Shown here: one piece after another, positions 11,061-22,420 of the stretch
How positions within the stretch are numbered: the stretch's first letter is position 1
Layout of the letters: every line of letters starts with the position of its first letter
From: Hippophae tibetana
Lineage: Eukaryota; Streptophyta; Magnoliopsida; Rosales; Elaeagnaceae
Assembly (NCBI GenBank): GCA_037013495.1
Contig: CM072807.1
Location: 13,581,001-13,645,000 of the forward strand
DNA: 64,000 nt
Direction of reading: 5' to 3'
Made by a program: the position numbers and the translations under genes
Notes under the pieces: generated by a model
Databases searched by the model: none
Told to the model about the DNA's origin: nothing
The model's input: only the letters and a program-made list of their open reading frames with translations

Positions 11061-14000
11061 TTAGATGGAGGGATCCGCCATCCCGGCAATTGAACAACAA
11101 ACTTTAAGTTTTTCTCTTGACACTGCTTTTGTCAACATGTCAGATCTATTCTCATCAGTATGGATTTTCTCAAGTTCAAGCAACTTATTATTAAGAGTAT
11201 CCCTTATCTAATGATACCTCACATCAATATGCTTTGATCTTGAGTGAAATGCCGAGTTCTTCGCTAGGTGAATAGAACTCTGATTATCGTAGAATAACAC
11301 ATATTTCTGCTACTTGAAACCAAGTTCCCTCAAGAACTGTTTCATCCACAAAAACTCCTTACAGGCTTCCGTTGCTGCAATAAACTCCGCCTCTGCTGTA
11401 GAAAGTGCAACACACTTTTACAATCTTAACTGCCAAGAAACTGCTCCACCAGAGAAAGTAATTATATAACCTGAAGTAGACTTACGAGAATCTTCATCTC
11501 TTGCCAAATCTGAATCAGTGTATCCAACTAACACTGGTTTTCCACTTCCAAAGCTAAGTGTTAACTTGGAAGTACCTCGAAGATATCTCATAATCCACTT
11601 TACTGCATCCCAATGCTCTCTTTCTAGATTCGAAAGAAAACGACTAACAACTCTAACTACATGAGTTATATCTGGCCTCGTACACACCATTGCATACATT
11701 AAGCTTCCTACTGCTGAGGCATATGGAACCTTTTCCATATCTTCCTTCTCTTTATCTGTTGAAGGGCCTTGACTCGATCTCAACTTAAAGTGATTAGATA
11801 AAGGAGAAGAAACCACTTTAGCTTTATCCATATGAAACCTTTCAAGTATTTTGTTGATGTACCGTTCCTGTGACATGTACAACCTTTTTCTTTTCTTGTC
11901 TCGACAAATTCGAATACCAAGAATTTGTTTTGCTGGCCCCAAGTCCTTCATGGCAAAGGACTTACTCAACTGCTTCTTCAAATTATCAATTCTTGAAGAA
12001 TTTCTGCCAACAATCAACATGTCATCAACATAGAGCAATAAAATGATAAAGTCATCATCAGAGAATTTTTGCACAAAAACACAATGATCAGAAGTAGTCT
12101 TCTTGTAACCATGCTCCCCCATAATTGACTCAAACTTCTTATACCATTGTCTAGGTGTTTGCTTCAACCCGTAGAGGATTTTCTTTAACCGACATACGTA
12201 ATCCTCTTTTCCTTTAACCTCAAAACCCTCTGGCTGCTTCATATAAATCTCTTCCTCTAACTCACCATGAAGAAAGGCAGTTTTCACATCCATTTTCTCA
12301 ATTTCTAAATCCAAGTTAGCTGCTAGACCTAGAACAACACGTATGGAAGACATCTTCACAACAGGAGAGAAAATATCATCAAAATCAATACCTTTTCTCT
12401 GAATGAATCCCTTGATGACCAGTCTAGCTTTGTATCGTGGTTGTGAATTGTATTCTTCTTGCTTCACCCTGTAGACCCACTTGTTCTTCAAAGCTCTCTT
12501 ACCCTTAGGCAACTTTACCAGCTCAAACGTGTGATTGTCATACAATGACTGCATCTCATCTTCCATAGCACCAACCCAGTGTGCTCTGTTTCCATCTTCC
12601 ATCGCTTCTGCATAACATTGAGGTTCTCCCTCATCTGTCAATAACACATACTCATCTGTATCATACCGTGTGGAAGGAAGTCGGTCTCTGGTAGACCTCT
12701 TGGGTGGAATTTCTGGTTCTAGCAACTGATCAGTAGTCTGGTGATCTGTTTTAGCTTGCATATCTACATCATCTAAACCCTGTTGGTCATCTTGAACATT
12801 TTGTTCCATCTGTACTGATAAAGGAACCGGATCTAGGTCAATCAAATCATCGCTATACTGATGGACTCCTTTTTCTATCTTCTCAACATCTTGTATAGTT
12901 TGATCTTCTATAAACACAACATCACGACTCCTTACCAGTTTCTTCTTAATTGGATCATAAAATCTGTAGCCAAATTCATCCAGACCATAACCAACAAAGA
13001 TACACTGTCGTGTCTTCACATCGAGCTTAGATCTCTCATCTTTTGGTATATGCACAAATGCCTTGCAACCAAAAACGCGAAGATGATCATAAGAAACATC
13101 TTTGCCAGTCCAAACTCTGTTTGGTACATCAAACTGAAGAGGAACACATGGTGTGAGATTAAGAACATGCACAACTGTATTCAAAGCCTCACCCCAGAAA
13201 GATCTTGGCAACTGAGCCTGCGAAAGAAGACATCTTACTCTTTCAACCAATGTCCTATTCATTCTCTCAGCCAACCCATTTAACTGAGGAGTCTTGGGAG
13301 GTGTCTTTTGATGTCGAATTTACTGATGCTTACAATATTCATCAAAAGGACCTGAATACTCTCCCCCATTATCTGTTCTGATGCACCGCAATTTCTTCCC
13401 AGTTTGTCTCTCAACTAAGGCTTGAAACTGTTTAAACACATCTAATACTTGATTTTTGCTCTTCAAAGTGTACACCTATAACTTTCTTGAAAAATCATCT
13501 ATGAAGATCACAAAATAACTGGCACCACCCAAAGTTTTTGTCTTCATAGGACCACATACATCTGAATGTACCAAATCAAGTATGTATTGTTTTCTTGAAG
13601 GAGGGGAACTTTTGAAAGAAACTCTATTTTGCTTCCCTGCCAAACAATGAATACATCTTCTTAAACAAACATCATTCATTCCAGAAAGAAGATTCTTTTT
13701 AGTCAATACTGCCAAGCCTTTCTCGCTCATATGAGCAAGTCTCTTATGCCACAACTCTGATGTGAGCTCATCTGTCACAGCATTAATAACGCCTTTGAAG
13801 AGTCTCGCCTGTAGTATATACAAAATGGAATGCTTGTTCCCACGAGCAACAACCATATCACCTTTAGTAAGTTTCCATTGAGCATTACTAAAGGTATTGT
13901 AATATCCTTCATCATCAAGTTTACCTATAGAGATCAAGTTCAAACGAATTTCAGGAATATGCTTTACCCCTCTAAGAAGTAGCCTCGTGCCATTATTCAT

Positions 14001-14310
14001 CTCTAAACACACATCTCCAATACCAATGACTTTAACCAAGCCATCATTACCCAACTTCACTGTCCCAAAATAACCTGTTGTATAGGATGTAAAGAAGTCC
14101 TCTCGAGACGTAGCATGAATGGAGGCTGCACTATCAATAACCCAACTGATCTCGTGACATGCAACATTGACAACATCTTCATTATAAACAACGAGAAAGT
14201 CTTCTGAACTAGCGGTGGCAACTCGATCATTTTCCTTACCAACATCACCCTCTTGTTCTTTGTCTTTCTTCTTGTTATCCCGCTTCAACTGTCTACAATA
14301 TTTCTTGATG
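11061..14310 (-). pseudogene. Copia Pol polyprotein, interrupted
   Basis: Order on the minus strand: protease-like domain (13476-14288), GAG-pre-integrase, integrase, reverse transcriptase with YVDDM (about 12010-12040), and RNase H running to about 11061. Nonsense codons interrupt it near 13478, 13321, 11418 and twice more in RNase H. The protease active site reads DSAAS where the family has DSGAS, so the glycine after the catalytic Asp-Ser is lost. A one-base frameshift in the zinc knuckle separates it from Gag. In a working element this polyprotein is cleaved into the enzymes that copy and insert the RNA. Confidence 0.93.
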
Positions 14311-15021
14311 TGCCCTTTTCATGCCACAGTGATGACACTTAACATTAGAAAACCTGTTGGACTGACTTATTCCTTTTTCTTTGCTCTTGTAACCTCTGCT
14401 TTTACTCCTCCCTCTTCTTTCTGTAACCAAAATCTCTGACTGCTGAGAAGACCCATGTGATTTTCTTCTCATTTCTTCATTCAAAACACTACTCTTAGCC
14501 AGATTCATATTGATTACACCATTTGGAGCTGAGTTACTTAATGACATTCTAAATGTTTCCCAAGAGTCCGGCAACGTACCCAATAAACACAACCCCTGAA
14601 TCTCATCATCAAACTTGATACCCATTCCAGCTAACTGATTAATTATTCCTTGGAACGTATTCAAGTGATCTGTCAACGGAGTTCCATCTTGGTACCTTAA
14701 AGCCATCAACTTCTTTATAAGAAACATTTTATTATTTCCTGTTTTTCGAGCATACAACTCTTCAAGTTTATTCCATAGTGACCGTGCATGTATTTCTCCA
14801 CTAATATGATTCAAAACATTATCATCTACCCACTGCCTTATATATCCACAGACTTGTCGATGTAACAAAGTCCATTCTTCTTCAGAAAATTTTTCTGGCT
14901 TCTCAGAGGCAAACACCGGTAAATGAAATTGTTTGACATAAATGAGATCTTCCATTTTTCCTTTCCAAGTGTGGTAATTAGAACCATTCAAAGTAATGAT
15001 TCTACTCAAATTTGCTTCCAT
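14293..15021 (-). pseudogene. Copia Gag, frameshifted in zinc knuckle
   Basis: An open frame of 242 residues starts at ATG 15021, close behind the primer binding site. It has the [17 protein letters not shown] start and the central domain of plant copia Gag (UBN2 family). Near the C-terminus a CHHCGMK zinc-knuckle start is followed by a frame change; the remaining CCHC residues lie in another frame. An extra base in the run around 14320 explains this. Gag forms the virus-like particle that packages the element RNA. Confidence 0.9.
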
Positions 15022-15054
15022 TATTCAACACAAGAAATTCCACAATAATAACCA

Positions 15055-15070
15055 CAACTCTGATACCACT
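15055..15070 (-). promoter_or_regulatory. Primer binding site (initiator tRNA-Met)
   Basis: The minus strand reads TGGTATCAGAGTTG immediately inside the 5' LTR, complementary to the 3' end of plant initiator tRNA-Met. It is the expected start of first-strand synthesis. Confidence 0.9.
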
Positions 15071-15071
15071 T

Positions 15072-15754
15072 TATTAGGAGAATCACAATTTTCCTACGAA
15101 CTTAATCAAGTTCTAAACAGCAGAATTAAACATATTCTCCTTCTTTGTGTGAATCTTTTAGGAAACAAATAAATAGAGCTCAAAATCAAACATGCACAAA
15201 ATCAACACAAGTAATTTACGTGGAAAAACCTTCCCGGTATAGGAAGAAAACAACCACGACACTCCTCCCCAAAACTTCCACTATCAAGAAACAATTGTAC
15301 AACAGTTCTCTCTAGGTAAAACTAGAGGCAAACAATCAACAACATCATCAAGAATACAATTCTTGGAAACTAACAATTATTTCAAGAAAATGGAGAAATC
15401 TAACCCAATTCATAGTCACTTTCACTGCTCATAATTTTCCAAACCGGTGAGTCAAATTCAAATCCCACTACACAGATTAAAACTTCTTGAGTCGTGAACC
15501 TGCCTGCAAAATTTCAGCTTAATCGGACCACAAACGGTCTTCGATCAAAGCACTTGATGAAGACTGACTAGAGAGGGAAAACTGCTCTCTTTTCTGCCTT
15601 TGCTGCTACAATTCTGAAATTCTCTACAGAATCCTATCTCATCAAACCCTAAATGGGTTTATTAATGAAGCAATGAAATGACACAATTGCCCCCTTATTA
15701 CTCCATGGGCTTTTAAGTCACATGGGCTTCTCCAAACAAGAAGAAAACCCAACA
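15072..15754 (-). repeat. 5' LTR of copia element
   Basis: Matches the LTR at 10347-11041. Its outer end TGTTGGG is followed by the AGAAC target duplication at 15755-15759. Its inner end has one substitution in the terminal dinucleotide region. Confidence 0.94.
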
Positions 15755-15770
15755 AGAACATGCAATCCAT

Positions 15771-16661
15771 TCATATCCCCAAGAGATTTCGAAGAAAATC
15801 CAACTCAGAAAGATGAAGGCAAAACATAACAGGTATTTCTTATTTCCTGGACCAAAAATGACTTCTGTTACAACCTTGTTTCCATCAGAATTCTTATTTG
15901 ATAGTGTTTCATCTCTATAAGGCCGAAGGAAATGCATATACAGAGGTTCATCAAGTGCTTCTATGTCATCCCTCTGCGCAAAGGAGCATTTATAAGACTG
16001 GTACTTAGTGATCTTGGAATACACCATGCATGAATCAAATCCACTTCATGACCTTTTCTACCTCTTGCTTTCTTAGCTCTATCATTCTTGATGGGTCTCC
16101 CATTTTACTCTATGCTTATATCAATTTGTTTTAGGTAGTACGCCTGGGCTTTCCATCGTTTTTTTTAACTTTAACAAATGTACCAATTTGCCCTTTAAAA
16201 AAATATAAATAAAATTGCAATGTTTTCATTAAACCAAACAAATTTAATTACACTATAATACCTAATTTATTCTTTTTTTTTATTATACTTAAGGAGGAGA
16301 GCCCACAAACGTCATATATAAGACTTGTTTAAAAAATACACATTTTTAGAACTGTTAATAAATAAAATAACAATCGTCTTAAAAGATATTTTAAAACGGT
16401 TAACAACCATCACAAAAGTTATTTTAAAACAATTAATAACCGTCACAAAAATATTTTTTTATATAAAAAATTTAAAGACAAAACTGTAATTAATTTGGAA
16501 CTCTCTGTTCATAGCTGTATACATTCAAACAAAATCAAATTTTTGACCAATATACTCCTATAAAACATTTTGCATTATTAAAATTGAAGACAAATAATTA
16601 TATCATTTAATTAATAAAATCTCATTTTTTAATCAGATTACATATTATCAAAGCTTCATCT
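15771..16661. other. Unassigned AT-rich stretch with a short direct repeat
   Basis: It contains a minus-strand open frame at about 15790-16027 that I do not recognise and do not call a gene. At 16387-16451 a 32-base motif (tattttaaaacggttaac.. and tattttaaaacaattaat..) occurs twice in tandem with a few changes, as in many MITE-like repeats. No other feature is seen. Confidence 0.5.
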
Positions 16662-17216
16662 TGTTAGGAAATTTGGATAAAATAGTATAATCACAAATTC
16701 CCCCTCCCAAGATCTTCTTTAACAAAATATCAAATAACAGAGAAATAAATAATACACAACACAATAATTATAGTGGAAACTCCAAATTAGAGAAAAACCA
16801 CTTTCATTGTCAAAAGACAACCAGAGAAAAATTCACTATGTGAAAAATTGTTACAACCATACTCTCAGTGATTTTCTCACACACCCAAAAGACAAGAGCA
16901 ACTACAAGCCCAAGAGAATTTTCCCACAAAATTCTCTCACTCACGAACTTCTCATACAAGTTTTTCTCTATTTTTGGGATGATTAACAATGAAGAAATAA
17001 AGCCATATTTATAGCCTTCAAGTTCTCATTTCATATGCCAAACATTTCTTCATTCAACAAAATTAGGCTGCCTAATTTTCCTATTCTTTATTCAAACAAG
17101 GTTAAGCACCTCCATCTTTGACAAAATGGTAAGCCACCTTCCATGAATTTTCTTCTAAATTAGGCACCTCCTATTTTGACTAACAAACCTAATATTATTT
17201 TTAATCAATCATAACA
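16662..17216 (-). repeat. 3' LTR of TR-GAG element
   Basis: Plus-strand ends are TGTTAGG and CATAACA. It has the same length as the copy at 18425-18979 and aligns without gaps by eye. Confidence 0.93.
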
Positions 17217-17659
17217 ATCTCCACCTTGATTAAAAATAAACATGGTTACCACTACAACACTGTCTATTCCAACAGTCATAATTCTCTACACCGAGAATTA
17301 TCATACTCCACCATAAAGAGTACACCCACTTAGAATTAATCACCAATTCTAAGAATTTCACATCGGCTCATGTCGAAAAAAAAACTTGTTGAAATTTATG
17401 GTGCAACTCTCACACTTTGTTTTCCCGAGAGTTCATCAGCCATCGACATCCTTTCCACCACACACCTTGCATCTATACCAAGCCAATGCCCGTGTGCAAA
17501 CTTGTGGACCCGCTACCAGTAACACACCCTCTTTCATGGCAATATTTAGAGACTAGCGGCATGCCATGAGGATGTACACGCTCTTTTCAAAGAGCAGCAC
17601 TATAGTCTTTGAAAACAGACATACTATTAGCGTCACCGTCGGTATTTGAGCTTCTTGCT

Positions 17660-18387
17660 GAATCAGCTCCACCCTTTGGACAATTTCTTTTGAGGTGCTC
17701 AGATTGTCCACACCCTCAGCACACTATCTTCTTTTTCATGAAATTGTTTTTCTTTCAGTTGTTAGCTACCAATGCTGAGTTTTCAGGCAAAACATTTCTT
17801 CCACCACTCAGCCTTTTTTCTTCAGAAAACAACTTGCTAGTAACTTCTGAAAAAATTATTTTCTCCTTTCCATGAATCAAGATAGGTTTCATGTGATCAT
17901 AAGAAGATGGAAGAGACCATATGAGCCTTAAAGCTATATCTTCATCATCAAGTTTAACTCCAATGGTTTCCAGTTCAGAGACAATACCATTGAGAACATT
18001 GAGATGGTCAAACATAATAGTTCCTTCATTCATACGCAAAGTATGAAACTGCTCTTTCAAATACACCCGATTTGAAACGCCTTTTGCCTGATACAATTCT
18101 TCAAGCTTTTCCCAGAGTTCTTTGGCCATAGATATTCCATGCACATTTGCAAGAATATTTTTGGCCAAACAAAGCCGAATTGCACTTGCAGCTCTTAGAT
18201 CAAGATCTTCCCAATCTTTATCACTTATATTGGTTTTACTGGACTCAATACCAGTAACAAGGACTGGTTTCCCCTTTAACGCCTTGTGTAACCCATATTG
18301 GATCAACAAATCTTTTACTTGTACTTGCCACAAGCCAAAATTGATTCTCCCATCAAATTTCTCAATGTCAATCTTGACTCCTGACAT
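17660..18387 (-). pseudogene. Copia-type Gag with interrupted zinc knuckle
   Basis: From ATG 18387 the frame reads MSGVKIDIEKFDGRINFGLW, the usual start of copia Gag, and stays open for about 210 residues to 17755. It includes the LWEKLEELYQAK and LKEQFHTLRMNEG blocks of the UBN2 domain. After a TGA at about 17753 the same frame continues into a knuckle GCGQSEHLKRNC near 17680-17715. A second TGA replaces the residue after the first knuckle cysteine. The product would be a capsid-like nucleic-acid-binding protein, perhaps functional only in other copies of the family. Confidence 0.86.
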
Positions 18388-18424
18388 TTCTCCTTCTTTC
18401 TTTGAAATTGGCTCTGATACCAAT

Positions 18425-18979
18425 TGTTAGGAAATTTGGATAAAATGGTATAATCACAAATTCCCCCTCCCAAGATCTTCCTTAACATAATATCAAATAA
18501 CAGAGAAATAGATAATACACAACACAAGAATTATAGTGGAAACTCCAAATTAGAGAAAAACCACTTTCGTTGTCAAAAGACAACCAGAGAAAAATTCACT
18601 ATGTGGAAAATTGTTACAACCACACTCTCAATAATTTTCTCACACACCCAAAAGACAAGAGCAACTACAAGCCTAAGAGAATTTTCCCACAAAATTCTCT
18701 CACTCAAGAACTTCTCATACAAGTTTTTTTCTATTTTTTGGATGATTAACAATGAAGAAATGAAGCCATATTTATAGCCTTCAAGTTCTCATTTCATATG
18801 CCAAACATTTCTTCATTCAACAAAATTAGGCTACCTAATTTTCCTATTCTTTATTCAAACAAGGTTAGGCACCTCCATCTTTGACAATATGGTAAGTCAC
18901 CTTCCATGAATTTTCTTCTAAATTAGGCACCTCCTATTTTGACTAAAAAACCTAATATTATTTTTAATCAATCATAACA
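18425..18979 (-). repeat. 5' LTR of TR-GAG element
   Basis: Pairs with 16662-17216. It is flanked on the outside by CATCT (18980-18984) and on the inside by the primer binding site. Confidence 0.93.
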
Positions 18980-19179
18980 CATCTTCCATGGAATCCAAGT
19001 AGGGTACTTTCTATTTTGCAAGACTAATGTCAACATCTTCAAATTTGATCTCTTCTTGGCATAGATCCGTAAAATTCAGACAAAAATCTAATACAAAGGT
19101 AGCATTGGAAGTAGAGGTAACCAATTCGAGAAAAAAAGATGGTGAAGTGTAAGACAAAATGCTGTGAGAGTCCTCATAA

Positions 19180-19910
19180 GAACAGGATTGGTTGTTGCTT
19201 TTCTTGGTAGTCGATCGAAGTTATAGCCATAGCTTCAATCTTACCTCCTCCTTTTTTTTGGCTCTCATAAGCCATATAAGCCTCTTATGGGAAATAGCTT
19301 GTGAACATTCATTTAGAAATAGAAACCAACAATTTTCCCTTCAAGTTCAGAGATATGAACTTGCGATTCCATATTAAAGCAAAAGGGGGGGCATATATTT
19401 ACTAAGAAGTAATTAACCAAAACAATCCAAAATAGTTTGAAGAGCAACAACAATCAGAACTCTAAAAACATAATAGATGAACTAAACTTTATCTTATTCC
19501 CATAAGTGGAAATCAAATAATCACGAGAGTCAGAGACCAAATAGTATTATTTATAGCTTCCTCCTCTTGTTGTTTCAAGAAATTTGACTCTTTGGGGGGT
19601 AAATTGATAACCATCTACTCCATATTCCATCAGAATTCTTGTCCCTTGCTCAATTGAAACCTTCCCATCTTTGTCAAGAATGAAAAGATTAGGAATCCCT
19701 TCTGACCTTAAACAATTCTTTGAAACGTTTATGAAAATTGGAATAAAAAAATAAGATAGCTAGTAAGCCATAGCATTATAGAGAAGTTACTCATGAATCA
19801 CTAATCTCTATCCTAAGAGATAAAAACCACTTCAAAATCCCCATTTGATGCCACTTCTTTAGCTTGTAGTGAAAGACGACATGGACCACACCACGACTAA
19901 GAAAAATACA
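19180..19910 (-). pseudogene. Nucleoredoxin-like (thioredoxin-fold) pseudogene
   Basis: On the minus strand, fragments appear in the order found in plant nucleoredoxin 1. WCGPCR with DFEVVFIS lies at about 19840-19893, after which a stop replaces a residue before DRD. Next come GIPNLFILDKDGKV and LMEYGVDGYQFTP at about 19590-19710, then ISELEGKIVGFYF at about 19330-19365, the start of a second thioredoxin module. The redox-active Cys pair is kept, but several stops and frame changes lie between the blocks. The 5' end (19920-20260) and the part below 19180 are not recognisable. The parent family reduces disulfides on oxidised proteins. This copy cannot encode a full protein. Confidence 0.8.
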
Positions 19911-20469
19911 ATCTCAATATTTTCCCAACCAAAATGCTTTTGACCTAAGAATATCAAAAATCAAAACATATATAACTTTCTCATATAACTAGAAATCAAG
20001 GCTAAAAAAGAGGCAAAAGATAATCACAAATCATATGATCAAGTAGGTAAGCTTCTATATGCAAGATGATACAAATCTTTGTTTTGCCGAAACAAAATAA
20101 AATGAAAATGATAAGTTGGAAAAATAAATTGAATATCAATCACTTGAGTCGTGTTATACTATTACCTGGTAACTATTATCAATGGAACTGGTGGAAGAAG
20201 AAACAACTAAGTTAAAACCTAAGTTATTCAAAATTGGTGGAGTCATGGTTGAGCCGTCCTATATATAAAAACTCTAGCTCGATAAAATTAATAGGTTTGA
20301 ATCTAATAAAGGTCTTATATTGAAATATCACAGGCGCTTGAGTATTATATGAAAATCACATGATTTTTAACTGTCTTCTAGGATGATTAGGGACCGTCTC
20401 TAAAAATTAATTACCGCTCTTAAAAATTTAATGTCTTCTTATTGTTTTTTTAAAGTTACACAATAGTTG

Positions 20470-20562
20470 TCATGAAAAAACAATATTGGGACAAATAAGT
20501 GTTTTTTATTACTTTAGAACCATCCCTAAGTCTCTTTGTTGTTATAATGATTTGTTAGTTTA
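20470..20562 (+). repeat. Direct repeat flanking the copia element, left copy
   Basis: A sequence of about 93 bases ending gaaccatccctaa.. and ataatgatttgttagttta recurs at 30612-30704 with about 85-90% identity by eye. The left copy stops exactly where the 5' LTR starts. The empty site would read as a head-to-tail tandem repeat (gttagttTACC then ttcatg). Confidence 0.85.
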
Positions 20563-20838
20563 TCTTAGAATATTAGTGGTATTGTGACTTGTAACAACCT
20601 TCCTTTAAGCTTGTGCAAAGTCTGGTACTAATTTGTTATGGCATTCGGTTATTGATTCTTGCATGTGCAAGGTTGCTGCTCATTCTATTAGCACAATGCT
20701 AATTGATCACATGGCTTAAAGCCCATATATTTAGGGTATAAATAGGATTATTATGTGTATGCTTAGCTATGATTTTATGTGAGATTTTTATCATTTTATA
20801 TTGCTCTTCTCTTCTCTATCTCCTCTTCAATTCTATCA
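20563..20838 (+). repeat. 5' LTR
   Basis: Matches 30320-30603, including the block ggtataaatag..attatgtgtatgc that holds a TATA-like box (tataaata near 20740) and the pyrimidine-rich 3' end. Confidence 0.88.
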
Positions 20839-20888
20839 TAGTATCAGACCAAATTATCTTTTTTCTTTTCTCATCTTCTTCTGCACCA

Positions 20889-21157
20889 TTTTCATCTTCT
20901 ACCATGGAAGATAACTCATTTGTTCATACACTTGTTCAACCATCAGACACAGTTACCACTCCATCTATACCTTCACATTTTCATATTTTTCTTCCTTTCT
21001 TCATGTTCTTGATTAATCTTAGTTTTTTTTTTCTGTGAAATTAGATGAGACTAATAATCTCATATAGTAGGAACAATTGAAGTATATGCTTATAATTTAT
21101 AGCTTGCAATATGTCATTGATAGTTCAGTGCCTTCTCAATCGAAATTAATCAAGCAG
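20889..21157 (+). pseudogene. Copia Gag, N-terminal part
   Basis: After a start region near 20903, the reading frame contains KLDETNNLI, two stops, then EQLKYMLIIYSLQYVIDSS. This resembles the Ale-lineage Gag start (KLDDTNFLLWKQQV...). The frame is broken again at 21158, where the CACTA element starts, and continues at 26102. Confidence 0.75.
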
Positions 21158-21185
21158 CACTACTATAATATGTACATATAGCCTC

Positions 21186-21335
21186 AGTTATTAACTATGA
21201 CCACAGTTATAAGAACCGAGGCCTAAGTAAGAGAGACCATAGGTAACGACCTATGACCTCGATTTTTTAATAATCGAGGCCATAGGTAACAACCTATGGC
21301 TACGATTTTTTCATAACTGTGGCCATAGACTTGAA
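21186..21335. repeat. CACTA subterminal repeats, left
   Basis: Several short direct and inverted copies of a motif like gacctatgacctcgattttt and taatcgaggccataggtaac occur in 150 bases. In CACTA elements such arrays bind the transposase. Confidence 0.82.
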
Positions 21336-21719
21336 ATCAAAATTATATATATATATATATATATATTGTTTCCGTTATATTTAAACTGTGACTATATAAA
21401 TCTTAATTAAATTAATTTTTAAATATAAATTAAAAAAATTGAGAAAATTAAAAAAAAATTAAGATTAATTATATTAAATTTAAAATAGATATTACATTAA
21501 GAGTTTAATAGATCGATACAATAAAACACATATAATAAAAACTAGCTAATTAAAGTGTTTCAAAAATATAAAAATATACATGAAAAAAGTTTAATTTTGC
21601 TAACTAATCAAATTGTCTACGATCTAAATCAATCTGAAAATATTTTATATGTTCCATTGTAATGTTGTTCTTCAAAATCTTTGTCCTTGACAGCATGTAT
21701 TAATTTCCTCATAAAAAAA

Positions 21720-22420
21720 CATCCTTTAGTATGATCAAGCATACCAACATCTAGATTCCATGAATATAATCATACATATACAACATCCAGAACACAAAAG
21801 TTCTCTCTACTTATTTATTCTTAATATATAGGTTACATTATGATTATAGTGTCAGAAAAATGTCTATAATAAATGACATCGTGTGACAGTACCTGTGAAT
21901 ATAAGCATCTATTGTATATAAACATACCAATTAACATCTACATTACATGAATATAAGTAATACCTCAGATTTCCACAATAAATTCTTCAATCTACATATG
22001 TTCCTTTATATACAACCAATGGTCCATAATAAGTAGTTCGTCAACCTGTTTAAGAGTGAAGTTGGAATGCTTATCTAACCTCTAAGTAAATTGATGATAC
22101 CCATATCAATAACAACAACAACATTATTATTTAGTAATACTCATATCAATAACAACAACAATATTATTATTTAATACTACCTAAATCAATTACATCAGTA
22201 GCATTATTATTTAGTAATACTCATATCAATTACAACAGTAACATTATTAATTCGTAATACCCATATCAATTACGCACAACAGAGAGACAGAGGAAGGGTC
22301 CTTGACAGCGTTGGATAATACTTGTGAATATAAGCATCTTCTATATATGAGCATACTAACATCCAGATTATATGAATATAATCATGCATATACAACATCC
22401 AGAACACACAAGAGTCCTCC
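21720..22420 (+). repeat. Internal repeats of the CACTA element
   Basis: Two kinds are visible. A roughly 70-base unit with catgaatataatcatacatatacaacatccagaacaca occurs in three variants (near 21735, 21895 and 22320). A minisatellite at about 22095-22275 has four copies of a 48-50-base unit (atactcatatcaataacaacaacaacattattatttagta). Confidence 0.8.

Larger units (their letters stand above)
10347..15754 (-). mobile_element. Ty1/copia LTR retrotransposon, full length, defective
   Basis: 5,408 bp between perfect AGAAC target duplications. The LTRs are at 10347-11041 (695 bp, 3' LTR) and 15072-15754 (683 bp, 5' LTR). The minus-strand order is LTR, primer binding site, Gag, protease, integrase, reverse transcriptase, RNase H, polypurine tract, LTR, which is the copia order. 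The outer base pair of the 5' LTR has changed (TTATTAG for TGTTAG). A 12-bp length difference comes from a gggcttcattt duplication in the 3' LTR. The coding region has one frameshift and several nonsense codons, so it cannot move on its own. The protein resembles the Tork/Tnt1 group, but I assign this lineage only tentatively. Confidence 0.95.
10050..15770 (-). pseudogene. ABHD17-type alpha/beta hydrolase pseudogene, split by a retrotransposon
   Basis: Read across the copia insertion, the minus strand starts with an ATG at 15770-15768, enters the element at 15755, and resumes at 10341. The joined frame begins MDCMFYHLAAKFSFFTPNPP, which aligns position by position with the start of plant ABHD17-like proteins (M..VTSNVAAKFAFFPPxPP). 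It continues through a RGNKIVAFYF-like block to LLYSHGNAADLGQLF, the oxyanion-hole region of this hydrolase family. After that, only weak homology and stop codons follow. The catalytic Ser, Asp and His exons are missing. The family's usual length is about 330-370 residues and only about 90 remain. The gene was probably already a fragment, and the element then separated the first five codons from the rest. Confidence 0.82.
16662..18979 (-). mobile_element. Gag-only LTR retrotransposon (TR-GAG type)
   Basis: 2,318 bp with two 555-bp LTRs (16662-17216 and 18425-18979) that differ at roughly 20 positions by eye. Perfect 5-bp target duplications CATCT lie at 16657-16661 and 18980-18984. A primer binding site TTGGTATCAGAGCC (minus strand, 18410-18423) and a purine-rich AAGGTGGAGAT beside 17216 complete the set. 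The 1.2-kb interior encodes only Gag and a zinc knuckle. There is no room for protease, integrase, reverse transcriptase or RNase H. This matches the non-autonomous TR-GAG class described in plants; such an element would depend on enzymes from a related autonomous copia. Confidence 0.92.

Noticed and set aside
12861-13283. Plus-strand open frame of 140 codons
   Set aside because: It lies antisense to the copia integrase and has no features of its own.
15790-16027. Minus-strand open frame starting MVYSKITKYQSYKCSF
   Set aside because: No recognisable domain and no splice context; it ends in intron-like and pseudogene leader DNA. It may be a gene fragment but I cannot support it.
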